Made by a program: the position numbers and the translations under genes | Assembly (NCBI GenBank): GCA_947089425.1 | Contig: CAMUKG010000006.1 | Span: forward strand, 1-64,000 | Source: an uncultured Clostridia bacterium | Lineage (GTDB): Bacteria > Bacillota > Clostridia > Christensenellales > Pumilibacteraceae | Direction: 5' to 3' | Length of the DNA: 64,000 bases | Part shown: piece after piece, positions 24,967-32,129 of the stretch | How the letters are laid out: the number at the start of each line of letters is the position of its first letter | How positions within the stretch are numbered: position 1 is the stretch's first letter | Notes under the pieces: generated by a model | Seen by the model: the letters and a program-made list of their open reading frames with translations, nothing else | Databases searched by the model: none | What the model was told of the DNA's origin: nothing

Positions 24967-27294
24967 ATGGACATTGTAAAAAAGCTTAGTGAAGAATTTA
25001 CCTTGCGGGCAGACTATGCCGCAAACATCGTTGCGCTACTCGACGACGGAAATACGATTCCGTTTATAGCGCGCTACCGCAAAGAAATGCACGGCGCGTG
25101 CGACGACCAAGTGCTCCGCGAGTTTGCCGACAGACTGACATACTTACGAAACCTCGACAAGCGCAAAGAAGAGGTGCAGGCGGCAATCGAGGCGCAGGAA
25201 AAGTGGAACGACGAGCTCAAAGCGGCTCTCGAAGCGGCGGTTACGCTCACCGAAGTGGAAGATATTTACCGCCCGTATAAACAAAAGAAAAAGACTCGCG
25301 CTTCGGTGGCAATCGAGCGCGGACTCGAACCGCTTGCCGACGTTATTATGGCGCAGGAAATTACCGAAGGCGACGTGCTTGCTTTGTGCGAACCTTACGT
25401 AAACGAGGAAAAGGGAGTGCTTACCGCTTCCGACGCTCTCGCGGGAGCCAAAGACATAATTGCCGAACGCATATCCGACGACGCGAACATAAGAAAGAGT
25501 TTGCGCGCGCTCATGTATGAAATTGCAACGTTGGACGCGAAACTCGATCCCAAAGACCCCAACAACGCGAAAAAGTCGGTGTACGAAATGTATGCCGAGT
25601 TCTCCGAAAAGATTGCCGCAATTCCCAGCCACAGAATACTTGCGGTGAATCGCGGCGAAGCCGACGAGTGCTTAAAGGTGTCGATTAAAGCCGACGAAGA
25701 AACCGCGCTCGGAAAGATAAAGGCTTACTATAAAAAAGAGAGCATATTCTCGCAAGTTATGGACGATATAATCGCCGACAGCTACGAGCGACTCATTTTC
25801 CCGTCTATCGAGCGCGAGGTGAGAAGCGAGCTCACCGAGAAAGCTGACGAGCAGGCGATTAAAATGTTCGAGCAAAACTTGAAACCGCTTTTGTTGCAAC
25901 CCCCTCTTAAAGGGAAAGTGATTTTGGGACTCGACCCCGCTTACAGAACGGGCTGCAAAATCGCGGTTATAGACGCGAGCGGAAACGTGCTCGACCATAC
26001 GGTTATATATCCTACGCCTCCGCAAAAGAAAATAGAAGAGGCGAAAGCCGCGCTTAAAAAACTAATCGACAAGCACGGGGTAGACGTTATTAGCATAGGC
26101 AACGGCACCGCGAGCAAAGAAAGCGAAATTTTCGTCGCCGAACTTATAAAAGAGTGCGAGCGCCCTCTCACTTACGCGGTTGTAAACGAGGCGGGAGCGA
26201 GCGTATATTCGGCAAGCAAGTTGGGCGCCGAAGAGTTCCCCGACCTTACGGTGGAATACCGTAGTGCGATTTCTATTGCGCGCCGTTTGCTCGACCCTCT
26301 TGCCGAGCTCATAAAAATAGACGTTAAGAGCATAGGGGTGGGGCAATATCAGCACGATATGCCGCAAAAGAGACTCACCGAAGTTCTCACGGGCGTGGTT
26401 GAAGATTGCGTTAACAGCGTTGGCGTAGACCTTAACACAGCGTCGTATAGCTTATTGTCGTTCGTTTCGGGACTCAATGCGTCAATTGCTAAAAATATAG
26501 TGAAATATCGCGAGCAAAAGCCGTTTACAACGCGCGAACAGCTTCGCGAGGTTCCCAAGCTCGGACCCAAAGCGTTCGAACAGTGCGCGGGCTTTTTGAG
26601 AATACCGGGCGGCGACAACGTTCTCGATAACACCGCCGTTCACCCCGAAGCTTACGAGGCTACCGAAAAATTGCTCGCGCGCTACGGAAAGAGCGACGAA
26701 GACGTTAAGAACGGCAACATCGCCGACGTGCGCGAAAAAGTAGCGGCGGAAGGTTCTAAGAAAGTTGCCGACGAATTGAGCGTAGGCGAGCCCACTCTCA
26801 TGGACGTGCTCGAAGAAATAATCAAACCCGGACGCGACATACGCGACACGTTGCCGCCGCCCCTTCTTCGCGCCGACCTTATGGACATAAACGACCTTAA
26901 AGTGGGCATGGAGCTCACGGGCACCGTGCGTAACGTTATAGATTTCGGCGCGTTCGTGGATATAGGCGTTCATCACGACGGCTTAGTGCACATATCCGAA
27001 ATATCCGAGCGCTATATCAAGCATCCGAGCGAAGCTCTTACGGTGGGCGACGTGGTGCGCGTTCGAGTAATCGGCGTAGACCCCGTGAAAAAGCGCATAA
27101 ACCTCAGCATGAAGAGCCCCGACGCCGAAAACAAACCCAAAGAGCAGAATAGAGAACAGCGCCGCCCGCGCGACAATCGTCAAGATAACCGCAACCGAGA
27201 CAATCGCCGCGACAACGGCAAAAGCGGCGGCAACCGCGAACGCAGTCTCGACGATATGCTCAAAGCGTTGCAAAGCAAATTTTCGAGAAAGTAA
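24967..27294 (+). CDS. tex: Tex-family RNA-binding protein
   Basis: A 775-aa cytosolic nucleic-acid-binding protein of the Tex/Spt6-like family, thought to act in transcription. Domains in order: N-terminal helical region with IPFIARYRKE; a YqgF-like RNase H fold (about 315-440, VILGLDPAYRTGCKIAVID); helix-hairpin-helix repeats (about 480-550, LREVPKLGPKAFEQCAGFLR); an S1 RNA-binding domain (about 640-715, GMELTGTVRNVIDFGAFVDI). The final 60 residues are a disordered R/N/D/Q-rich tail, longer than in most Tex proteins. Confidence 0.95.
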   Translation: MDIVKKLSEEFTLRADYAANIVALLDDGNTIPFIARYRKEMHGACDDQVLREFADRLTYLRNLDKRKEEVQAAIEAQEKWNDELKAALEAAVTLTEVEDIYRPYKQKKKTRASVAIERGLEPLADVIMAQEITEGDVLALCEPYVNEEKGVLTASDALAGAKDIIAERISDDANIRKSLRALMYEIATLDAKLDPKDPNNAKKSVYEMYAEFSEKIAAIPSHRILAVNRGEADECLKVSIKADEETALGKIKAYYKKESIFSQVMDDIIADSYERLIFPSIEREVRSELTEKADEQAIKMFEQNLKPLLLQPPLKGKVILGLDPAYRTGCKIAVIDASGNVLDHTVIYPTPPQKKIEEAKAALKKLIDKHGVDVISIGNGTASKESEIFVAELIKECERPLTYAVVNEAGASVYSASKLGAEEFPDLTVEYRSAISIARRLLDPLAELIKIDVKSIGVGQYQHDMPQKRLTEVLTGVVEDCVNSVGVDLNTASYSLLSFVSGLNASIAKNIVKYREQKPFTTREQLREVPKLGPKAFEQCAGFLRIPGGDNVLDNTAVHPEAYEATEKLLARYGKSDEDVKNGNIADVREKVAAEGSKKVADELSVGEPTLMDVLEEIIKPGRDIRDTLPPPLLRADLMDINDLKVGMELTGTVRNVIDFGAFVDIGVHHDGLVHISEISERYIKHPSEALTVGDVVRVRVIGVDPVKKRINLSMKSPDAENKPKEQNREQRRPRDNRQDNRNRDNRRDNGKSGGNRERSLDDMLKALQSKFSRK

Positions 27295-27341
27295 AATGAC
27301 GCGTTGCGGGAGTCGTTAAAATTGTGTCAAAGTTTTCGCTC

Positions 27342-27441
27342 GTGTCATTTCAACCAAGCGAGGAACGAGCGCGCGGAGAAATCTATTCGTTAGACACTAC
27401 TTTTCGTTTTAATAACCCATCGACTACGCTCGGGGTGACGT
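27342..27441. repeat. Dispersed palindromic element
   Basis: Begins GTGTCATTTCAACCAAGCG and ends GACTACGCTCGGGGTGAC. The ends are roughly inverted copies, the pattern of small intergenic palindromes. It fills the gap after tex and is directly followed by a partial copy of another repeat. No gene is seen in 27295-27592. Confidence 0.55.
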
Positions 27442-27450
27442 CCTGTGAAA

Positions 27451-27487
27451 GTCATTGCGAGGAGGGCGAAGCCCGACGCGACAATCT
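27451..27487. repeat. Left half of the 84-bp repeat family
   Basis: GTCATTGCGAGGAGGGCGAA and the following 17 nt match the left arm of the element at 11724-11807 with a changed centre. Confidence 0.5.
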
Positions 27488-27502
27488 CAAAGAACAAATA
27501 TG

Positions 27503-27537
27503 AAAAGACCCTAAACGTAAGTTTCATACGTTTGGGG
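27503..27537 (-). terminator. Terminator for the Lys-rich small protein
   Basis: A 10-bp stem (27509-27518 with 27528-27537, one G-T pair). Read on the minus strand it is followed by TCTTTTC. It lies 56 nt after the stop of the 69-aa gene. Confidence 0.6.
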
Positions 27538-27592
27538 CCTTTCCCTGTGTTTGGAAACACGTGGCTTTTCCGCCGTTTAAAGCAAAATTAAG

Positions 27593-27802
27593 TTATTTGC
27601 TGTTGCGTGCGGAAGTTGTTTTCTTCGCAGACGAAGTGCTTTTGTTCGTCGTCTTCGCCGAGCAGCATTTCTGAGCTTTGTTCTGCGCGCTCTGCGTAGT
27701 CTTACTCGAAGCAGCCTTGCTAGTCGTCTTGTTTTGAGCGGTTTTGTTTTGCGCGCTCGAACGAGTAGAAGCACTCTTGGTCTTGTTTTGCGTAGTAGCC
27801 AT
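27593..27802 (-). CDS. Highly basic low-complexity 69-aa protein
   Basis: The protein is made almost only of K, T, S, A, Q and N, with 12 lysines, 2 arginines and no aspartate or glutamate. AQNK is repeated at 17-20, 22-25 and 39-42, and a CC pair is at 46-47. The composition recalls histone-H1-like or other nucleic-acid-binding tails; no family is recognised. The ATG at 27802 is chosen because AAGGAG lies 9 nt upstream; another in-frame ATG at 27811 is adjacent to that site and too close. Downstream there is a terminator, so it is its own transcription unit. Confidence 0.65.
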   Translation of the reverse strand: MATTQNKTKSASTRSSAQNKTAQNKTTSKAASSKTTQSAQNKAQKCCSAKTTNKSTSSAKKTTSARNSK

Positions 27803-27817
27803 ATTTTCCATCTCCTT

Positions 27818-27836
27818 CGTAACGTTTTGCGTTACG
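27818..27836 (-). promoter_or_regulatory. Hairpin in the leader of the Lys-rich gene
   Basis: CGTAACG (27818-27824) and CGTTACG (27830-27836) form a perfect 7-bp inverted repeat with a 5-nt spacer directly upstream of the AAGGAG ribosome-binding site. It could be an operator or an RNA hairpin limiting translation. Confidence 0.45.
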
Positions 27837-27954
27837 GTAGTATTATGGCACATCGCAAAATAAACTATACCTATGTGTATGATTTTTTTACAAAATAATT
27901 TTTTGCGCGGCGCGAAAAATATATGCGCGTAAAAAATAACGTTTGTTATATCGG

Positions 27955-27989
27955 TTGCCACAATATCACTTTTGTGTTATTTATATTGT
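27955..27989 (+). promoter_or_regulatory. Leaderless promoter with inverted repeat for XRE gene
   Basis: TTGCCA (27955-27960), 17 nt, TATTTA (27978-27983), 7 nt before the ATG at 27991. ACAATAT (27960-27966) and ATATTGT (27983-27989) are perfect inverted repeats bracketing the promoter, a plausible autoregulatory operator. Confidence 0.5.
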
Positions 27990-27990
27990 C

Positions 27991-28200
27991 ATGAAAGAAT
28001 TTTGCGAAAGATTGAAGTTTTTGCGCGCCGAAAGAGGGCTCACGCAAAAAGACGTTGCGAAAGCAATCGGAGTTGCTCAAAGCGCCGTTACGTTTTGGGA
28101 AAACGGAAAAAGAGTGCCGAACGCTCTTGCCATAATAGCGCTTGCCAAGTTTTTCGACGTGAGCGCGGATTATTTGCTCGGACTTACGGATTTTTCCTAA
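27991..28200 (+). CDS. Small XRE-family (Cro/CI-type) regulator
   Basis: A 69-aa protein that is essentially one helix-turn-helix domain of the Cro/CI type (LRAERGLTQKDVAKAIGVAQ through YLLGLTDFS). It binds DNA as a dimer, target unknown. The ATG at 27991 has no ribosome-binding site and lies 7 nt after a -10-like box, so the mRNA is probably leaderless; a longer upstream frame would run through the promoter. The last 17 nt overlap the end of the convergent ppx-like gene. The inverted repeat around its promoter suggests self-control. Confidence 0.85.
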   Translation: MKEFCERLKFLRAERGLTQKDVAKAIGVAQSAVTFWENGKRVPNALAIIALAKFFDVSADYLLGLTDFS

Positions 28201-29065
28201 GCGGCAAACTTTTAACTTTCCACTCGTAGTAGCCCTCTATGTTGTCGCGCTCGGATACGGTAAAATCCGACTTATTCAAAGCGTTCAAAATATGAAGAGC
28301 GGCGAGCGCGCCGTAGCCGATTACGCGGGCGCGGTTTTCGGTGAGAGAGGGGTAAAGCTCGCGCATGTTTTTTCCGCCGAAAAATTCGTCGGCGACTTTA
28401 TTTAAAAATTCGTTTGTAACAACCGAGCCGTGAACTATTTCGGGCTCGTATTTTTTCGGGCAATGAGCCATAGAGCCGAGCGCCGTTGCGGTGCCGCCTA
28501 TGCCTATTACCATTTCGGGCGTTTGTAATTTTTGGGGAATAGTCGAACTTATGAGCTCGATTGCGCGGGCTCTGTTTCCGTTCGCGCCGTCGCGCAAACG
28601 AACGCAACCTATCGGCACGCTTTGCGAGCGCTCTATGTTTCCGTTTTTGCCGTTCACGATTTCGCAACTTGCGCCGCCTATGTCGAACACGGCGACTTGT
28701 TTCGTTTTATCGGGCGAAGCACCCATAAAACCTATTTGAGCCTCTACCGTGCCTTGTATAACGTCTACGGCTATGCCCGTTTTTTCGAACACTGCGTTTG
28801 TAAACTCTTTTCCGTTTTTCGCCGAGCGCACCGCTTCGGTTGCAAACACGTAAATTTCATCCGCTTTTTCGGCGCGCGCCTGTTCGCAAAATTCGTTTAC
28901 CGCGTTTACCGTGCGGGCAACGGCTTCGGGCGAAAGCTTGCCCGAAAAAAACAGCCCGTCCGCAAGGACGGTGCTTTTCAGTTGCTTTTTTGCGACGGGA
29001 GTGTTTTCGGTTAAAACTGCATACCGCACCGAATTGCTTCCCACGTCTATAACGGCGGTTTTCAA
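28184..29065 (-). CDS. Ppx/GppA-family phosphatase
   Basis: A 293-aa member of the actin-like exopolyphosphatase / pppGpp phosphohydrolase family. The phosphate-binding loops are visible: IDVGSNSVRYAVL (6-18), VFDIGGASCEIV and IGIGGTATALGSM. At about 290 aa it is the short form without the C-terminal HD domain, common in Clostridia, and may hydrolyse polyphosphate or (p)ppGpp. It starts 1 nt after the divIC-like stop on the minus strand, so both genes form an operon. Confidence 0.9.
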   Translation of the reverse strand: MKTAVIDVGSNSVRYAVLTENTPVAKKQLKSTVLADGLFFSGKLSPEAVARTVNAVNEFCEQARAEKADEIYVFATEAVRSAKNGKEFTNAVFEKTGIAVDVIQGTVEAQIGFMGASPDKTKQVAVFDIGGASCEIVNGKNGNIERSQSVPIGCVRLRDGANGNRARAIELISSTIPQKLQTPEMVIGIGGTATALGSMAHCPKKYEPEIVHGSVVTNEFLNKVADEFFGGKNMRELYPSLTENRARVIGYGALAALHILNALNKSDFTVSERDNIEGYYEWKVKSLPLRKNP

Positions 29066-29066
29066 A

Positions 29067-29357
29067 TTACTTTTTCCCTATAAAAGATATTTCGCCCTCG
29101 CCCTGCATGTCGCAGTATTCGCGAACGTACATTTCTATAAATTCTTTGCTGCTGTAATACGCTATGTTTGACTCGTTCAGTTCGAGTTCGGCGTTTATGC
29201 TTGCCAACTGTCGTTCGAGTTTGTTTTTGCGCGACGAAGCGGAAGCAAGGCTCACAAGTCCCACTATAAGCGCAACAAACATTAAAATGGCAAACACAAC
29301 GCAAGACGCCACGATTATTATTTTAGCTTTTTCGCGGTTTTCCGCACGTATAGGCAT
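29067..29357 (-). CDS. DivIC/FtsB-like septum formation initiator
   Basis: A 96-aa bitopic membrane protein of the divisome. A short basic N-terminus is followed by one membrane segment (about 13-33) and an extracellular coiled coil (SRKNKLERQLASINAELELN), with a conserved-looking YVREYCDMQGEGEI end resembling the ARE(Y/L)gm-gE motif of DivIC proteins. The ATG at 29357 is placed 7 nt after AAGGAG. It is upstream of and co-transcribed with the Ppx-like gene. In many Firmicutes divIC sits near spoIIE and S1-domain genes; here spoIIE is 10 kb away. Confidence 0.8.
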   Translation of the reverse strand: MPIRAENREKAKIIIVASCVVFAILMFVALIVGLVSLASASSRKNKLERQLASINAELELNESNIAYYSSKEFIEMYVREYCDMQGEGEISFIGKK

Positions 29358-29411
29358 TTTCAAACTCCTTTTTCTATCGCGGTTTTATTTCGCGAACCGT
29401 CGTATGTTTTA

Positions 29412-29440
29412 AGTATAGCACGCTATTTAGATTTTCGCAA
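29412..29440 (-). promoter_or_regulatory. Promoter for divIC-like and ppx-like genes
   Basis: On the minus strand TTGCGA (29440-29435), 17 nt, TATACT (29417-29412), with a 48-nt leader to the ATG. Confidence 0.75.
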
Positions 29441-29484
29441 CTTTTTTAATAGGGGGTGCGCAAAATCGCATTCGGTTCGTTTAA

Positions 29485-29514
29485 TTGACAAACGCCGCGA
29501 AATTGTTATATACT
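29485..29514 (+). promoter_or_regulatory. Promoter for fabV
   Basis: TTGACA (29485-29490), 18 nt, TATACT (29509-29514), 52 nt before the ATG at 29567. Confidence 0.75.
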
Positions 29515-29566
29515 TACTAAGTGCTTTAATTATAAAGTAGAAAAGACGCAAAGTGAGGTAAGGAAT

Positions 29567-30730
29567 ATGGTAATAGAACCCAAAGTACGCGGATTTATAT
29601 GCACGACGGCTCATCCCGAAGGCTGCAAGCAAAGCGTGCTCGCTCAAATAAACACGGCGAAAAAATACGAGGGAAAAATTACGGTGGCAAAACGCGCTCT
29701 CGTAATAGGCGGAAGCACGGGCTACGGGCTTGCCTCGCGTATAGCTCTCGCGTTCGGCGGCGGAGCGTCTACGCTCAACGTAATGTTCGAGCGCCCCGCG
29801 TCGGGTGTGAGAACGGCCACTGCCGGGTGGTATAACACGGCGGCTTTCGAACAAGAGACGAAAAAGCGCGGTCTTTACGCGAAGTCTGTGAACGGCGACG
29901 CGTTTTCGAGCGAGATTAAAAATCGCGTAATCGAGGCAATCAAGCGTGATTTGGGAACGGTTGACGCCGTAATATATTCGCTCGCGTCTCCGCGCAGAAC
30001 TCTTCCTGACGGAACGGTTGCGAATTCCGTTCTTAAAACGGTGGGCGAGAATTTCACGAATAAGACGATAGACTTGCGCACGAACGAGGTGGGGGAAGTT
30101 ACGGTTACGCCCGCCGTTTCCGACGAAATAGACGCCACTATCAAAGTTATGGGCGGCGAAGATTGGGCGGCGTGGATTGACGCGTTGCACGATGCGGGAG
30201 TGCTCGAAAATAATGCTCTTACGCTCGCGTATTCGTATATAGGCCCCGAACTTACATATCCCATATACACCAACGGAACCATAGGAATGGCGAAGCGCGA
30301 CCTTTTTTACACCGCGCAAGCTCTTTCCAAAAAGTATGGACTGACCGCTCGCATATCCGTGAATAAAGCTCTCGTAACGCAATCGAGCGCAGCTATTCCC
30401 GTTGTGCCGCTTTACATATCGCTTTTGTATAAGGTTATGAAAAAGGCGGGAACTCACGAGGGTTGCATAGAGCAAATGTGCCGCCTGTTCGCCGATAAAC
30501 TCGGCAAATACGACGCCGACGGATACATTCGCCTCGACGACCTTGAAATGAAGCCCGAAATCCAAAAAGAAGTTGCTAAGGCTTGGAAAGCTGTGAACAC
30601 GCAAAACCTTGCCGACTACGCCGACCTCGACGGCTATTGGGACGACTTTTACCGCATGTTCGGCTTTAAGTGGGAAAACGTAAACTATTCCGCCGACACT
30701 AATCCCGACATTGTGATAGAGGAAGCGTAA
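29567..30730 (+). CDS. fabV: Trans-2-enoyl-CoA/ACP reductase FabV
   Basis: A 387-aa NADH-dependent enoyl reductase that completes the fatty acid elongation cycle or reduces crotonyl-CoA. The N-terminus VIEPKVRGFICTTAHPEGC and the nucleotide-binding GGSTGYGLASRIALAFGGGA are diagnostic. The catalytic Tyr and Lys lie in YSYIGPELTYPIYTNGTIGM followed by AKRDL (Y-x8-K). GAGGTAAGG precedes the ATG. The gene is monocistronic with its own promoter, and stands between the division genes and the polysaccharide operon. Confidence 0.96.
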   Translation: MVIEPKVRGFICTTAHPEGCKQSVLAQINTAKKYEGKITVAKRALVIGGSTGYGLASRIALAFGGGASTLNVMFERPASGVRTATAGWYNTAAFEQETKKRGLYAKSVNGDAFSSEIKNRVIEAIKRDLGTVDAVIYSLASPRRTLPDGTVANSVLKTVGENFTNKTIDLRTNEVGEVTVTPAVSDEIDATIKVMGGEDWAAWIDALHDAGVLENNALTLAYSYIGPELTYPIYTNGTIGMAKRDLFYTAQALSKKYGLTARISVNKALVTQSSAAIPVVPLYISLLYKVMKKAGTHEGCIEQMCRLFADKLGKYDADGYIRLDDLEMKPEIQKEVAKAWKAVNTQNLADYADLDGYWDDFYRMFGFKWENVNYSADTNPDIVIEEA

Positions 30731-30737
30731 AAGGTTT

Positions 30738-30745
30738 TTGTCGAA
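30738..30745 (+). promoter_or_regulatory. Candidate Spo0A box before the polysaccharide operon
   Basis: TTTTTGTCGAATG contains the 0A-box core TTGTCGAA. It is about 80-88 nt upstream of the predicted operon transcript start. An 8-mer is expected about twice by chance in this window, so this is only a candidate. Confidence 0.3.
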
Positions 30746-30790
30746 TGTCTTCAATGGCGCGCGAATTTTGGTTAAATGGCTTATTATCTA

Positions 30791-30819
30791 TTGCTTTTTG
30801 CTTCATAATATAGTATAAT
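30791..30819 (+). promoter_or_regulatory. Promoter of the polysaccharide operon
   Basis: TTGCTT (30791-30796), 17 nt, TATAAT (30814-30819), with an about 52-nt leader ending in GGGAGGAG before the ATG at 30879. No other promoter or terminator of this quality is seen until 50.7 kb. Confidence 0.75.
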
Positions 30820-30878
30820 ATTTTTTAGATAATTTGCTTGCTCTGTATTTATAATCTTGCAAGAGCGGGAGGAGTATA

Positions 30879-32129
30879 ATGGCGTTCGCACAAAATAATG
30901 CGTTTGAGCCATTTGCAAAGAAGGTGTGGCTTAGTTCACCAACAATGCACGGCGAAGAGCTCGAATATATGACGGATGCTTACCGCAAAAATTGGATGAG
31001 CACCGTCGGAGAGAATATCAACGAGGCGGAGCGCTCGATTGCGAAAATAGTCGGCGTAAAATATGCGGTCGCGCTGTCGTCGGGTACGGCGGCATTGCAC
31101 TTAGCAATGAAACTTGCGGGAATAAAACGCGGGGTTCGGGTGTTTTGCACGGATATGACGTTTTCGGCTACCGTAAATCCCGTAATTTACGAGGGCGGAG
31201 AACCTATATTTATAGATACCGAACGCGATACTTGGAATATGGACCCCGTTGCGCTCGAAAGGGCATTTGAAATTTATCCCGAAGTTAAGCATATCGTAGT
31301 TGCCAACCTTTACGGCACGCCGGCAAAGCTTAACGAACTTCGTGTCGTTGCAAAAAAGCACGGTGCGAAAATAATAGAGGATGCGGCGGAAAGTTTGGGC
31401 GCGACTTATAAAGGTAAGCAAACGGGCGCATTCGGCGACGTCGGAATTATAAGTTTTAACGGGAACAAAATTATAACAGGTTCATCGGGCGGAATGTTAC
31501 TCGCCGACGACATAGAACAAGCGAACAAGGCTCGCAAATGGAGCACGCAAAGCCGCGAAGACGCGGCTTGGTATCAACACGAAGAAGTCGGATACAATTA
31601 CCGCATGAGCAACGTTATAGCCGGCGTGGTGCGCGGGCAGTTGCCGCATTTAAACGAGCACATTGCGCAGAAAAAAGCTATTTACGAGCGGTATAAAAAC
31701 GGGTTTAAAGATTTGCCCGTAACAATGAACCCGTACGACGAAAGTAACAGCGAGCCGAATTTTTGGCTGTCGTGTTTGCTTATAGACGAGAAAGCAATGT
31801 GCAAGCATGTGCGAAGCGATAATCAAGCTTGCTATATTAAAGAGAGCGGCAAGAGTTGCCCGACCGAAATTCTCGAAACGCTCGCAAAATACAACGCAGA
31901 GGGCAGACCCATTTGGAAGCCGATGCACATGCAACCTATATTTCGCATGAACGGCTTTATAACGCGCGACGGTAACGGACGTGGCAGAACCAACGCATAT
32001 ATTCAGGGAAGCTACGCAAACGTCGGGCAAGATATTTTCAATCGCGGATTATGCTTACCGAGCGATAATAAAATGACCGAAGAAGAACAAAATAAGATTA
32101 TAGCGATAGTCAGAGCGTGCTTCGAATAG
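30879..32129 (+). CDS. DegT/DnrJ/EryC1-type sugar aminotransferase
   Basis: A 416-aa PLP-dependent aminotransferase that adds an amino group to a keto-sugar nucleotide. The N-terminal half shows the PglE/EpsN-like pattern (KNWMSTVGENINEAERSIAK) and the Schiff-base lysine is K197 in SFNGNKIITGSSGGM. In PglE/EpsN systems it makes UDP-4-amino-4,6-dideoxy-GlcNAc on the way to bacillosamine, and a PglC-like transferase follows directly here (its ATG touches this stop). The dehydratase partner could be the CapE-type enzyme at 36.5 kb. No PglD-type acetyltransferase is present, and the fused ATP-grasp domain next door may act instead. Confidence 0.88.
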   Translation: MAFAQNNAFEPFAKKVWLSSPTMHGEELEYMTDAYRKNWMSTVGENINEAERSIAKIVGVKYAVALSSGTAALHLAMKLAGIKRGVRVFCTDMTFSATVNPVIYEGGEPIFIDTERDTWNMDPVALERAFEIYPEVKHIVVANLYGTPAKLNELRVVAKKHGAKIIEDAAESLGATYKGKQTGAFGDVGIISFNGNKIITGSSGGMLLADDIEQANKARKWSTQSREDAAWYQHEEVGYNYRMSNVIAGVVRGQLPHLNEHIAQKKAIYERYKNGFKDLPVTMNPYDESNSEPNFWLSCLLIDEKAMCKHVRSDNQACYIKESGKSCPTEILETLAKYNAEGRPIWKPMHMQPIFRMNGFITRDGNGRGRTNAYIQGSYANVGQDIFNRGLCLPSDNKMTEEEQNKIIAIVRACFE

